Shown here: positions 16,181 to 23,901 of the stretch, piece after piece | Numbering within the stretch: the stretch's first letter is position 1 | Layout of the letters: each line of letters begins with the position of its first letter | Assembly (NCBI GenBank): GCA_025463305.1 | Contig: JAOBWK010000019.1 | Span: 48,292 to 112,291, forward strand | Length of the DNA stretch: 64,000 nucleotides | Source: Ilumatobacteraceae bacterium | GTDB lineage: Bacteria; Actinomycetota; Acidimicrobiia; Acidimicrobiales; Ilumatobacteraceae | Reading direction: 5' to 3' | Position numbers and translations under genes: made by a program | The notes under the pieces: generated by a model | What the model was told of the DNA's origin: nothing | The model's input: the letters and a program-made list of their open reading frames with translations, nothing else | Database searches by the model: none

Positions 16181-17494
16181 GTGCTCCCCGCCGGTCTCCG
16201 CCCCCTCCGGCACCGGGTGTTCGCACTGTTCTGGGGCTCCGGCGCCGCCTCCGACATCGGCACGTGGGTGCAGCTCGCGGCCATCGGGTCACTCGTCGCG
16301 GTCAGCAGCGGCAGCGCCCTGGCCACCGCGATGGTGGCTGCGGCGACGTTCCTGCCGCAGGGCATCTGCTGCCCGATCGGCGGTCTGCTGGCCGATCGGT
16401 ACGAGCGACGCCGCACGTTCCTCGTCACGCTCGGCGCCCAGGCCGTGATCACCACGGCCATCGCGGTCGTGATCGCCGCCGGGCTGCGGAACCCGTACGC
16501 CCTGAGCGCGCTCGTGCTGCTCCAGAGCAGCGCCGGCGCGCTCGGCCAGCCCTCGCTGCAGGCGATCCTCCCCGATCTCGTGCCCGCCGAGGACCTCACC
16601 GCTGCGGTCGCACTCGGCGTCACCAGCTGGAACAGCGGCCGGGTCGTCGGCCCGCTCGTCGCCACCGCGCTCGTGCCGTTCGGCGCCTACTGGGCGGTGG
16701 CTGCGAACGGCATCAGCTTCGCTCTGCTCTGGGTGGCCATCATGTGCTGCCGTCGCCGGTTCGTCCCCGCCGCGAACGTGCGGTTCACGATGCGCACCGA
16801 ACTGGTGAACGGCATGCGCGCCCTGCGCACCAGCCGGGGCTGCACGGCCGCCGTCGTCACCATCGTCGCCCTCCACCTGTGCGTCGTGCCGTTCGTCGGG
16901 CTGCTCCCGTCCACGTCGCGTGCCCTGCTCCAGCGCGGCGGCGCGGCGCTCACCGATTCCTCGGTCACCAGCATCACTGCCCGGCTGCTCTCGGCGCAGG
17001 GCATCGGCGCCATCGTCGGCTCGCTGATCGTCGCCAACCTGGTGCGCCGGTTCCGCCGTTCGACACTGCTCACCTTCGCGCTCGCCGCGGCGGCCGTGCT
17101 GGTGCCGGCGCACGAGTTCACCCCCGGCTGGATCAGCACCGCGTTCGTCGTCCTCGCCATGGGCTCGTGCGTCGCGGTCGTCCAGAGCGTGCTCGGCGGC
17201 GTCGTGCAGCGCGACGCCACGCTCGAGCACCGTGGCCGGATCCTGTCGTGGTACCAGGGCCTCAACGGGCTCGCCTACGGCATCGGCCTGCTCGGCCTCG
17301 GCGTGCTGTCCGACCGCTTCGGGCTGCGCACCACGTTCGGCGTGCTCGGCTTCGTCATCGTCGGTGTCGTCATCGCCGCCCGCCGTTCGTCCGTGTGGGC
17401 CGACGCCATCGACGGCCACCACGGCGAGGGACACGAGCAGCACCGAGATCCGGAGCTGCCGCGCAGCATCCCCGTCGGCGCCGCACTCGCCTGA
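16181..17494 (+). CDS. MFS transporter, EntS/MFS_3 type
   Basis: A 437-residue integral membrane protein with about 11-12 predicted helices and the family's intracellular GGLLADRYERRR motif between helices 2 and 3 (the A-motif equivalent) and again LSDRFGLRTTF in the second half. The pattern fits the MFS_3/EntS-like exporters of siderophores, macrolides and other small molecules. A GTG start at 16181 places helix 1 directly after a short charged N-terminus. A His/Glu-rich tail (GHHGEGHEQHRD) near the C-terminus is unusual and could bind metal. Substrate unknown. Confidence 0.85.
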   Translation: MLPAGLRPLRHRVFALFWGSGAASDIGTWVQLAAIGSLVAVSSGSALATAMVAAATFLPQGICCPIGGLLADRYERRRTFLVTLGAQAVITTAIAVVIAAGLRNPYALSALVLLQSSAGALGQPSLQAILPDLVPAEDLTAAVALGVTSWNSGRVVGPLVATALVPFGAYWAVAANGISFALLWVAIMCCRRRFVPAANVRFTMRTELVNGMRALRTSRGCTAAVVTIVALHLCVVPFVGLLPSTSRALLQRGGAALTDSSVTSITARLLSAQGIGAIVGSLIVANLVRRFRRSTLLTFALAAAAVLVPAHEFTPGWISTAFVVLAMGSCVAVVQSVLGGVVQRDATLEHRGRILSWYQGLNGLAYGIGLLGLGVLSDRFGLRTTFGVLGFVIVGVVIAARRSSVWADAIDGHHGEGHEQHRDPELPRSIPVGAALA

Positions 17495-17538
17495 ACGGCG
17501 AAGGGACCCCCTGATCACCTGGGGGATAAACTCCGACC

Positions 17539-18579
17539 GTGAGCCTGACTGAGACATTGCCGACTCGGTACTACCTCGATCCCGCCATCTGGGAGATCGA
17601 GAGGCACCAGATCTTCGCCAAGACCTGGATCATGGTCGCGCTCGATCACCAGCTGCCCCGTCCCGGCGACTACGTGGCCGAACAGCTGGCGGGCTGGCCG
17701 ATCTTCATCCAGCGCGCGGATGACGGCAGCCTGCGGGCGTTCCACAACATGTGCCCGCACCGCGCCGGCCCCATCGTGTACGAAGGCGCCGGCCACCAGG
17801 CCAACCTCGTCTGCCGCTACCACGGATGGGCGTTCGACAAGGAAGGCCTGCTGATCAACGCACGCGACTTCGGCGCCGAGGCGCCCGCCGGCACGTGCCT
17901 CACGAAGATCCGCGCCCAGACGTGGCGCGGGTTCATCTTCGTCTGCCTCGACCCCGATGCGCCCGACCTCATCGAGTGGCTGGGTGGGTTCATCGCCGAG
18001 TGCGAGTCCTACCCCACCGACCACTACAGGTTCCACAGCCGCACGGTCCGGCGGATGAACATGAACTGGAAGGTGTACAACGACAACTTCGTCGAGGGCT
18101 ACCACCTCCCGCTCGTGCACCCGGCGATGAGCCGCGAGGTCGAGGCGCTGCAGTACCGCGTCGAAGGCAAGGGCGACCCGAAGTGGAACATCCACACCGC
18201 TCCCCGCCGCGACGGCGTGAGCTGGAGCGGCGTGTGGGGCTACTACTTCCCGTGCTTCTCGTTCGACATCTTCCCCGGCGGGATGGCCGTCGAGCGCTGG
18301 CTGCCGGTGGGCATGGGCCAGACCGATCTGATCTTCGAGTACTTCTTCGCCGACGACGCCGATGACGTCGACACCATCGTCAAGAGCAGCGAAGAAGTCG
18401 CGGACGAGGACGTGCGCGTCGCCGAGTTCGTGCAGCAGAACCTCGCCGCCGGGCTGTACACGGCGGGTTGGCTGAGCCCGAAGTACGAGCTCGCCCTCGG
18501 CGAGTTCCACCAGCTGATCCGCGATGCCGTCGACCCCCATCTGGCGGCGATCGAGGGCACCGCGGTGTCGGTGCGCTGA
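17539..18579 (+). CDS. Rieske-type aromatic-ring-hydroxylating oxygenase, alpha subunit
   Basis: A 346-residue protein, somewhat shorter than typical alpha subunits. The Rieske 2Fe-2S ligands are Cys72, His74, Cys92 and His95 (CPHR ... CRYHGW). The mononuclear iron centre is in NDNFVEGYHLPLVH, with the two His and the bridging Asp ahead of them. It should insert oxygen into an aromatic, quaternary-amine or steroid-like substrate; the short length and single-gene setting resemble CntA/GbcA-type demethylating oxygenases as well as ring dioxygenases. No ferredoxin or reductase is adjacent, so electron partners are encoded elsewhere. GTG start. Confidence 0.9.
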   Translation: MSLTETLPTRYYLDPAIWEIERHQIFAKTWIMVALDHQLPRPGDYVAEQLAGWPIFIQRADDGSLRAFHNMCPHRAGPIVYEGAGHQANLVCRYHGWAFDKEGLLINARDFGAEAPAGTCLTKIRAQTWRGFIFVCLDPDAPDLIEWLGGFIAECESYPTDHYRFHSRTVRRMNMNWKVYNDNFVEGYHLPLVHPAMSREVEALQYRVEGKGDPKWNIHTAPRRDGVSWSGVWGYYFPCFSFDIFPGGMAVERWLPVGMGQTDLIFEYFFADDADDVDTIVKSSEEVADEDVRVAEFVQQNLAAGLYTAGWLSPKYELALGEFHQLIRDAVDPHLAAIEGTAVSVR

Positions 18580-18583
18580 CGCC

Positions 18584-19390
18584 TCAGCGGTCGTACATCA
18601 ACGAGCCGGGCGTGGTGAGCTTCTCGCCGGTTTCCAACCACGTCTTCAGGCCGGAGAGGATCATCGGCCAACCGCCATAGACCTGCTCGTCGGTACCCTC
18701 GCGCATCTGGTCGTGGGTCACCACGAGCCGGCAGGAATCGCCGACCTGGGAGATCTCCCAGGTCACCCGCGACGTGCCCTCCGCCTTCACCTCATCGGCC
18801 CACAGGGCGTGCAAGGTCTGCACCAGGCGGCGCGGCGGATCCATCTCGAGGATCTCGCCCTCACCGAGCAGGAACTCCTCGGTGGAGTTGCGCATCTCGA
18901 ACGTCGAACCAACGGTCCAGTCGCACCGGAACCGGTTGCCGAAGAAGTACTTCGTGCGGATCTCGGTGTCGGTGATCGCCTCCCACAACCGCTCGGGCGT
19001 GGTGCGGATGTAGATCTCGAAGACCCGTTCCATCGTTCGCGGTCCAGGGATCAGGTCGTTGTCCATCGTGCTCGTCTCCATCTCGTCGTGCTCCAATCGT
19101 TGCTTGAGACCGATCAGGCCGGCGGCCCAGGTCTCGGTGTACTTGCTCACCCACCGGTCGTGGAGGAGCTGGATCGGGACGGCGTTGAGGAAGTGCAGCT
19201 TCTCGCGACCACGACGCTTGGTGACCACGAGACCGGCGGCCTCGAGCTGGTTGAGGTGCTTCATCACCCCGATCCGCGACATCGCGAACCGGCCTTCCAG
19301 CGCACGCAGGGTCTGGCCGTCCTCGACGAACAGCTCGTCGAGCAGTTGCCGTCTGGTCGGATCGGCCAGCGCCTTGAACACGTCGTCCAC
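18584..19390 (-). CDS. ArsR-family regulator fused to an SRPBCC (AHSA1-type) domain
   Basis: A 268-residue two-domain protein. Residues 1-95 are an ArsR winged helix (MDDVFKALADPTRRQLLDEL opens it; RIGVMKHLNQLEAAGLV is the recognition helix region). Residues about 115-262 form an AHSA1/SRPBCC domain, recognised by VFEIYIRTTPERLWEAITD and the C-terminal GWPMILSGLKTWLETGE. The SRPBCC cavity probably senses a hydrophobic ligand; separate ArsR and AHSA1 genes are common neighbours in actinobacteria, so this is a natural fusion of a regulatory pair. The GTG start at 19390 coincides with the predicted transcription start (see the promoter entry), implying a leaderless mRNA. Confidence 0.9.
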   Translation of the reverse strand: MDDVFKALADPTRRQLLDELFVEDGQTLRALEGRFAMSRIGVMKHLNQLEAAGLVVTKRRGREKLHFLNAVPIQLLHDRWVSKYTETWAAGLIGLKQRLEHDEMETSTMDNDLIPGPRTMERVFEIYIRTTPERLWEAITDTEIRTKYFFGNRFRCDWTVGSTFEMRNSTEEFLLGEGEILEMDPPRRLVQTLHALWADEVKAEGTSRVTWEISQVGDSCRLVVTHDQMREGTDEQVYGGWPMILSGLKTWLETGEKLTTPGSLMYDR

Positions 19391-19396
19391 GCACCC

Positions 19397-19426
19397 ATCA
19401 TATGTAACCGATCAGTTACATGTCAA
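19397..19426 (-). promoter_or_regulatory. Promoter with embedded ArsR operator (probable leaderless start)
   Basis: On the minus strand a perfect -35 TTGACA (19426-19421) and a near-consensus -10 TATGAT (19402-19397) are separated by 18 bases. That spacer contains an inverted repeat with arms ATGTAAC and GTTACAT around a GATC-centred core (19402-19421, 18 of 20 positions symmetric). A repressor bound there would block RNA polymerase. Seven bases after the -10 lies the GTG start of the ArsR-SRPBCC gene, so transcription should begin at or next to the start codon. This is the cleanest promoter in the window. Confidence 0.8.
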
Positions 19427-19441
19427 GGGCAGCCGGCGCGA

Positions 19442-21046
19442 TCAGCTCGGATATGTCGCGGGTACCCGCGGCGCGTACAGCCAGGTGTCGAAGAACGACG
19501 TGAGGTCGCGTCCGGCGATCTTGCTGCTGAGCGCGACGAACTCCTTCGACGATCGCGAGGTGCCGAGGTTGCTCTGCACCCACGTCTTCAGGATCTGGAA
19601 GAACGCCGTGTCGCCGACCTCGTCGCGCAGTGCCTGGAGCACCACGGCGCCACCCTCGTACACGTCGTAGCCGAACAGGCCCGGCACGTCCGGCGTGCCG
19701 GTGGCGTCCGATGGTGCGTCGCCGCCGTTGCGCTGCCGCTCGGCCAGTGCCTCGTCGGCGTAGTCGGTGACGGTGCGGTAGCCCTCGTGGTCCAGCCACA
19801 GCCACTGCCCGTAGGTCGCGAAGCTCTCGTTGAGCCAGATGTCCTGCCAGCGCTGCGGGCTCACGCCGTCGCCGAACCACTGGTGGGTCAGCTCGTGCGA
19901 GAGCAGCAGTTCGGTCTCCTGATCGAGCGTGCCGCCGGCGAAGTCGTCGCGGCTGAACAGCGACCGGGTCTGCTCCTCCATCGCGCCGCCGATGAAGCCG
20001 TCGGTCATCGCGACCCCGTAGCTGCTGAACGGATACGGACCGAAGATCCCCGCGAAGTAGTCGACCTGCTTGCCCGTCGAGTCGAGGAACGGCTGCATGA
20101 GCGCGTCGTCACCGGCCTGGAGCACGCTGGTCAGCGCAACGCCGGAGGGTGACGTGCCGGTGACGATCTCGAGGTGGCCGGTGAGCAGCTGGATGACGTA
20201 GGTGGTCATCGGCTGGGTCTCGTCCCACACCCAGACATCGCCGGCAGCCGTGGAGTCGTGGCTCACCAGCGTGCCGTTGGCCGCCGCCGTGATGCCCGTC
20301 GGGACGTGGATCGTGAAGTGGTACGACGCCTTGTCGCTCGGGTGGTCGTTGCTCGGCAGCCAGTTGCGCGCACCGTCGGGCTCGTCCAGGACGAACGATC
20401 CGTCCTGGGTCTCGAACCAACCGGCGGTGACCCCAGCCGACACCGACGCCGGGTTGCCGTGCGTGGAGTACGCGACCGCCACGGTGAACGACGACCCCTT
20501 CGGGATCGGCGCGGCCGGCGTGATGCGCAGCTCGGGATCGTCGGCGGCATAGGTCACCGCCGCGTCGTCGACCTCGACAGCGGTCACGTGGAGGCCGACC
20601 TCGTCGAGCGTGAACCCGGCGAGATCCGCCGTCGCGGTGATCGTCAGCACCACGTTGCCGTCGATCTCGGCCGTGGCGTGGTCGTACGTGATGTCCACGT
20701 CGTAGTGCTGCACGTCGATGCCCGGGTTGCCGAGATCGGGGAACAGCACGTCGCCCACGCCGCTGACGCCCGAGGAGCCGATCGGACCCGTCGCGCCGGT
20801 GCTCGTATCCGGCGTGCTGGAGTCAGCCGTGCTGCTGTCGGCCGGGCTGGTGTCGGCCGCTGACGTGTCGGCCGGCGTGGTCGTCGCCGTGTCGCCGGTG
20901 GATGTGGCGGCGGTGGATGTGGCGGCGGCGGTGGTCGGCGACATCGCCGTCGCATCGGTCAGCCCGGGATCCGTCGACGCACACCCGGCGACGCCGAGCC
21001 CGAGCACTGCCACGCACACGGCGGCACCCCAACCGCGGTGGCTCAT
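19442..21046 (-). CDS. M1-family zinc metallopeptidase, lipoprotein
   Basis: A 534-residue exported aminopeptidase-like protein. The N-terminal signal ends in a lipobox VAGC (Cys22), followed by a Thr/Ser/Asp-rich linker of about 65 residues. The zinc site is complete: HELTH at 384-388 and the third ligand Glu407 in NESFA, with exact HExxH-x18-E spacing. The exopeptidase motif usually written GAMEN reads GAMEEQ here, so substrate N-terminus recognition may differ. It lacks the long C-terminal helical domain of PepN, like other short actinobacterial M1 lipoproteins. Its start overlaps the stop of the ProA-like gene (ATGA), so both are co-translated. Confidence 0.9.
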   Translation of the reverse strand: MSHRGWGAAVCVAVLGLGVAGCASTDPGLTDATAMSPTTAAATSTAATSTGDTATTTPADTSAADTSPADSSTADSSTPDTSTGATGPIGSSGVSGVGDVLFPDLGNPGIDVQHYDVDITYDHATAEIDGNVVLTITATADLAGFTLDEVGLHVTAVEVDDAAVTYAADDPELRITPAAPIPKGSSFTVAVAYSTHGNPASVSAGVTAGWFETQDGSFVLDEPDGARNWLPSNDHPSDKASYHFTIHVPTGITAAANGTLVSHDSTAAGDVWVWDETQPMTTYVIQLLTGHLEIVTGTSPSGVALTSVLQAGDDALMQPFLDSTGKQVDYFAGIFGPYPFSSYGVAMTDGFIGGAMEEQTRSLFSRDDFAGGTLDQETELLLSHELTHQWFGDGVSPQRWQDIWLNESFATYGQWLWLDHEGYRTVTDYADEALAERQRNGGDAPSDATGTPDVPGLFGYDVYEGGAVVLQALRDEVGDTAFFQILKTWVQSNLGTSRSSKEFVALSSKIAGRDLTSFFDTWLYAPRVPATYPS

Positions 21047-22551
21047 CGGTGCAGACCGGTGTCCGTGACGTCGGCGGTGAGGCGCACCGTGAACACCGAG
21101 TCACCGGACAGCACGGCGCTGCGCGCGAGCAGCCGCCCGTGCTCCCAGTTCGACAGGCCGAGCTCGGGCCGATCGAGCGCGAACTGGCCGTCGACCCAGC
21201 GGGTGAAGCCATTGCCGATGAACGGTGCGCTGCACCGCGCGTAGAACTCGTCGTGCTCGACGGTGTCCCGACTGATCAGGGATGCGACCAGGTGTGGGCT
21301 GTGGCGGTCGAACAGCGCGAGGGCATGAGTGAGGTCGTCGACGACGACGAGGCTCACCTCCGGCGACGTCTCCCACTCCCACTCGACGGCCAGCCCAGCC
21401 TCGTCGATGACGGAGGCGAACGGTTCGTCGACCGCGCCGCCGACGCGGCCGACCGTGACCGTCTCGGCGAACAGCTCCGGTGCGACGAAGGAGCGGCTGG
21501 CGTCGAGCACGTGCAGGCGCGGCGCCGTTCCACGCCCGGCCGCTGCCTCGCGCAGCGCCTCGACGAACACCGGGACCAGGTCGTCCGCCCGGGCAGCGAC
21601 GATGCAGCACACGTTGAGCGTGTTGCACACCTTGCGATCGAGCGAGTGGCGGACCGAGTGCCGGAATCGCTCCGCGTCGGCCGTCGCTGATGCGACGAGC
21701 CACGCTCCACCGGTGCCGTGCAGGCTGACGGGCACGCCGGCCTGGCGGGCGACGGCGCCGAGCTGGGCGACGGCCTCACCCGAGCCGCGTGCGACGGCCA
21801 ACGCGACGCGGTGGTCGTCGAACAGCGCCCATCCCGTGGCGCGTGCCGGCGAGTCGACGAGCACGACCGAGCTCTCCGGCAGACCGGCGTCCACCAGCGC
21901 CGGGTGGAGCGCCTCGGCGACGATGGCCCGCGCCGTGCCGAGGGCATCGCTGCCGATCCGCAGCACGGCGGTGTTGCCGGTGCGCAACACCCCGGTGGCG
22001 TCGGCGAACACGTTCGGGCGCCCCTCGAACACGAACGCGACGACCCCGAGCGGCGCCCGTCGAGCCGTCACCGTCCAACCCTCGTGGGCAACGGTCTCGA
22101 CGACTGCGCCGCGGTCCCCCGGCGTGTCGCGCCAGACCCGCAGCCCGGCGATCATGTCGCGCCGCATCGCCTCGCTGAGGGCGAGCCGAGTCGTCGAGCG
22201 ACCGCGTGCGGCAGCGGAGGAGACGTCGACTGCGTTGGCGGCCAGGATCGCGGCGAACGCGACGTCGTCGTCGAGCCGTCTGGCGAACTGCTCGAAGAAG
22301 TCGGAGATCTGCTCGTCGCCGACCGACGCCAGCGCCTCGAACGCCGATGTCGCCCGGTCCACGGCACCGGCGACCAGCGCGTGCGCGCCGTGCGGGATGT
22401 GCAGCAGGGCGCCGTCCTCCTGCACCACCACCAGTCGATCGCCGGCCTCGAACGCCGCGGCCAGCTCTGCGTCGACCGTGGCCATCCGGTTGCCGCCGAA
22501 GACGATCCGCTGTCCGGGCTCGAGCGCGAGGAGTGCTTCGGTGTGCGACAT
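21043..22551 (-). CDS. ProA-like aldehyde dehydrogenase with N-terminal extension
   Basis: A 502-residue member of the glutamate-5-semialdehyde dehydrogenase branch of the aldehyde dehydrogenases. Recognisable ProA segments are APLGVVAFVFEGRPNV, the presumed catalytic Cys in KVCNTLNVCC, and FTRWVDGQFALD near the C-terminus. Typical ProA is about 415-430 residues; here about 65 extra residues precede the usual N-terminal helix, containing a GQRIVFGGNRMATVDAE segment. proB is not adjacent, and several ProA core residues differ, so this may be a paralogue rather than the proline biosynthetic enzyme. It is coupled by ATGA overlap to the M1 peptidase lipoprotein downstream. The start is an ATG divergent from the MBL gene. 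Confidence 0.8.
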   Translation of the reverse strand: MSHTEALLALEPGQRIVFGGNRMATVDAELAAAFEAGDRLVVVQEDGALLHIPHGAHALVAGAVDRATSAFEALASVGDEQISDFFEQFARRLDDDVAFAAILAANAVDVSSAAARGRSTTRLALSEAMRRDMIAGLRVWRDTPGDRGAVVETVAHEGWTVTARRAPLGVVAFVFEGRPNVFADATGVLRTGNTAVLRIGSDALGTARAIVAEALHPALVDAGLPESSVVLVDSPARATGWALFDDHRVALAVARGSGEAVAQLGAVARQAGVPVSLHGTGGAWLVASATADAERFRHSVRHSLDRKVCNTLNVCCIVAARADDLVPVFVEALREAAAGRGTAPRLHVLDASRSFVAPELFAETVTVGRVGGAVDEPFASVIDEAGLAVEWEWETSPEVSLVVVDDLTHALALFDRHSPHLVASLISRDTVEHDEFYARCSAPFIGNGFTRWVDGQFALDRPELGLSNWEHGRLLARSAVLSGDSVFTVRLTADVTDTGLHR

Positions 22552-22632
22552 CGGCCGACATCGTAGGTGTGCGCACCCGGCGCGAGCGGGCGTGGGCACA
22601 ATTCCACCGCAGGTCGGGCATAACGTGGCGAC

Positions 22633-23352
22633 GTGAGCCAACCACAGCTGTACTTCCGCCAACTGCTGTCCGGACGCGACTTCGCGAAGGCAGATCCCGT
22701 CGCCCGCCAGATGGTGAACTTCGTCTACGCCATCGGCGATCGCTCCACCGGTGAGGCCGTGCTCGTGGATCCCGCCTACGCCGTCGACGACCTGGTCGAC
22801 ACCGTCGAGGCCGACGACATGCGCGTCACCGGCGTGCTGGCCACCCACTACCACGCCGACCACGTCGGCGGGACGATGATGGGCTACTCGATCGAGGGCG
22901 TCGCCACGCTGCTCGATCGCTGCCAGTGCCCGATCCACATCCAGCGCGACGAGGCGCCGTGGGTGCAGCGCACCACCGGCCTCGGCGCCGACGACCTCGC
23001 CCAGCACGACGGCGGCGACGTCGTCACCGTCGGCGGCATCGAGATCCAGCTGCTGCACACGCCCGGTCACACCCCCGGTAGCCAGTGCTTCCTCGTCGAG
23101 GGGCGGCTGGTCTCCGGCGACACCCTGTTCCTCGAGGGTTGCGGGCGCACCGACCTGCCCGGCAGCAACCCGGAGCTGATGTTCGACAGCCTGCAGATGC
23201 TCGCCGGCCTCCCCGATGACACCGTCGTCTACCCCGGCCACATGTACTCGATCCCCACCGAGGCGCGACTCGACGACCTGCGCGAGGACAACTACGTGTT
23301 CAAGCCGAAGACGCGCGACGCCTGGATGCAGTGGTTCGGCGGCCGCGGCTGA
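22633..23352 (+). CDS. Metallo-beta-lactamase-fold hydrolase (glyoxalase II / persulfide dioxygenase-like)
   Basis: A 239-residue MBL-fold enzyme with a GTG start. The metal motif reads HYHADH (usually HTHADH), followed by LLHTPGHTPGSQ, the SGDTLF strand with the bridging Asp, and the final PGHMYS His. The CGRTDLPG segment is shared with persulfide dioxygenase (ETHE1) and glyoxalase-II-like proteins, so sulfur or thioester chemistry is possible. A Cys pair in RCQCP (about residues 97-99) is unusual. The following lipoprotein gene starts inside its last codons. Confidence 0.85.
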   Translation: MSQPQLYFRQLLSGRDFAKADPVARQMVNFVYAIGDRSTGEAVLVDPAYAVDDLVDTVEADDMRVTGVLATHYHADHVGGTMMGYSIEGVATLLDRCQCPIHIQRDEAPWVQRTTGLGADDLAQHDGGDVVTVGGIEIQLLHTPGHTPGSQCFLVEGRLVSGDTLFLEGCGRTDLPGSNPELMFDSLQMLAGLPDDTVVYPGHMYSIPTEARLDDLREDNYVFKPKTRDAWMQWFGGRG

Positions 23353-23849
23353 CAGCTCGGGCCTTCCTGGGGAGCCTCCTCCTGGGGAGTGTCAGCGTCG
23401 CTGGCTGCGCGTCGAACAACTCGTTCGTCGACCCGCTCGGGTTCTGCAACGACCTGACGCGATCCGAGGTCGGTGTCCCGGTCTCCACGACCCACAGCCA
23501 ACCGCTCGACGGCTATGAGGGCGGGGGCAGCTGCAGCTACGCCGCGGACAGGCCAGGGACCCGACGGCTGGCACTCGTCATCCGCAGGATGGCCTCTCCG
23601 GCCGATGCGAACGCGTGGCTCGTCCATGACAGCGAACGGTTCGGGGTCGAGGTCCAGCCGGGCACCAACAGCGCCAGCTACGTGGCCAACGACGCATCCA
23701 CAGGCACCGCCGTTCACGGCCGCTTCGCCGTCAGCATCGATGACGTCGGACACTTCACGCACCGGACAGCCGGCGACCTCGAGGTGCTCGCGCGAGCGGC
23801 GGCCCGCAGAGCCGACGATGCCGATGCGTCGGCGACGGCCACCACCTGA
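23331..23849 (+). CDS. Putative lipoprotein (DUF3558-like size)
   Basis: A 172-residue secreted lipoprotein starting at a GTG 22 bases inside the end of the MBL gene. The signal peptide MVRRPRLTARAFLGSLLLG leads to a VAGC lipobox (Cys26). The mature domain has two Cys (in GFCNDL and GSCSYA) that could be bridged, and the layout FCNDLT...GGSCSY resembles DUF3558-type actinobacterial lipoproteins with a single small domain; a related gene occurs near 26.7 kb. Function unknown, outer face of the membrane. Confidence 0.75.
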   Translation: MVRRPRLTARAFLGSLLLGSVSVAGCASNNSFVDPLGFCNDLTRSEVGVPVSTTHSQPLDGYEGGGSCSYAADRPGTRRLALVIRRMASPADANAWLVHDSERFGVEVQPGTNSASYVANDASTGTAVHGRFAVSIDDVGHFTHRTAGDLEVLARAAARRADDADASATATT

Positions 23850-23901
23850 GGCTGTGACGGCGTCACGATGCTCCCCGAGGAAGACTGCCGCGCGCCGATG
23901 T

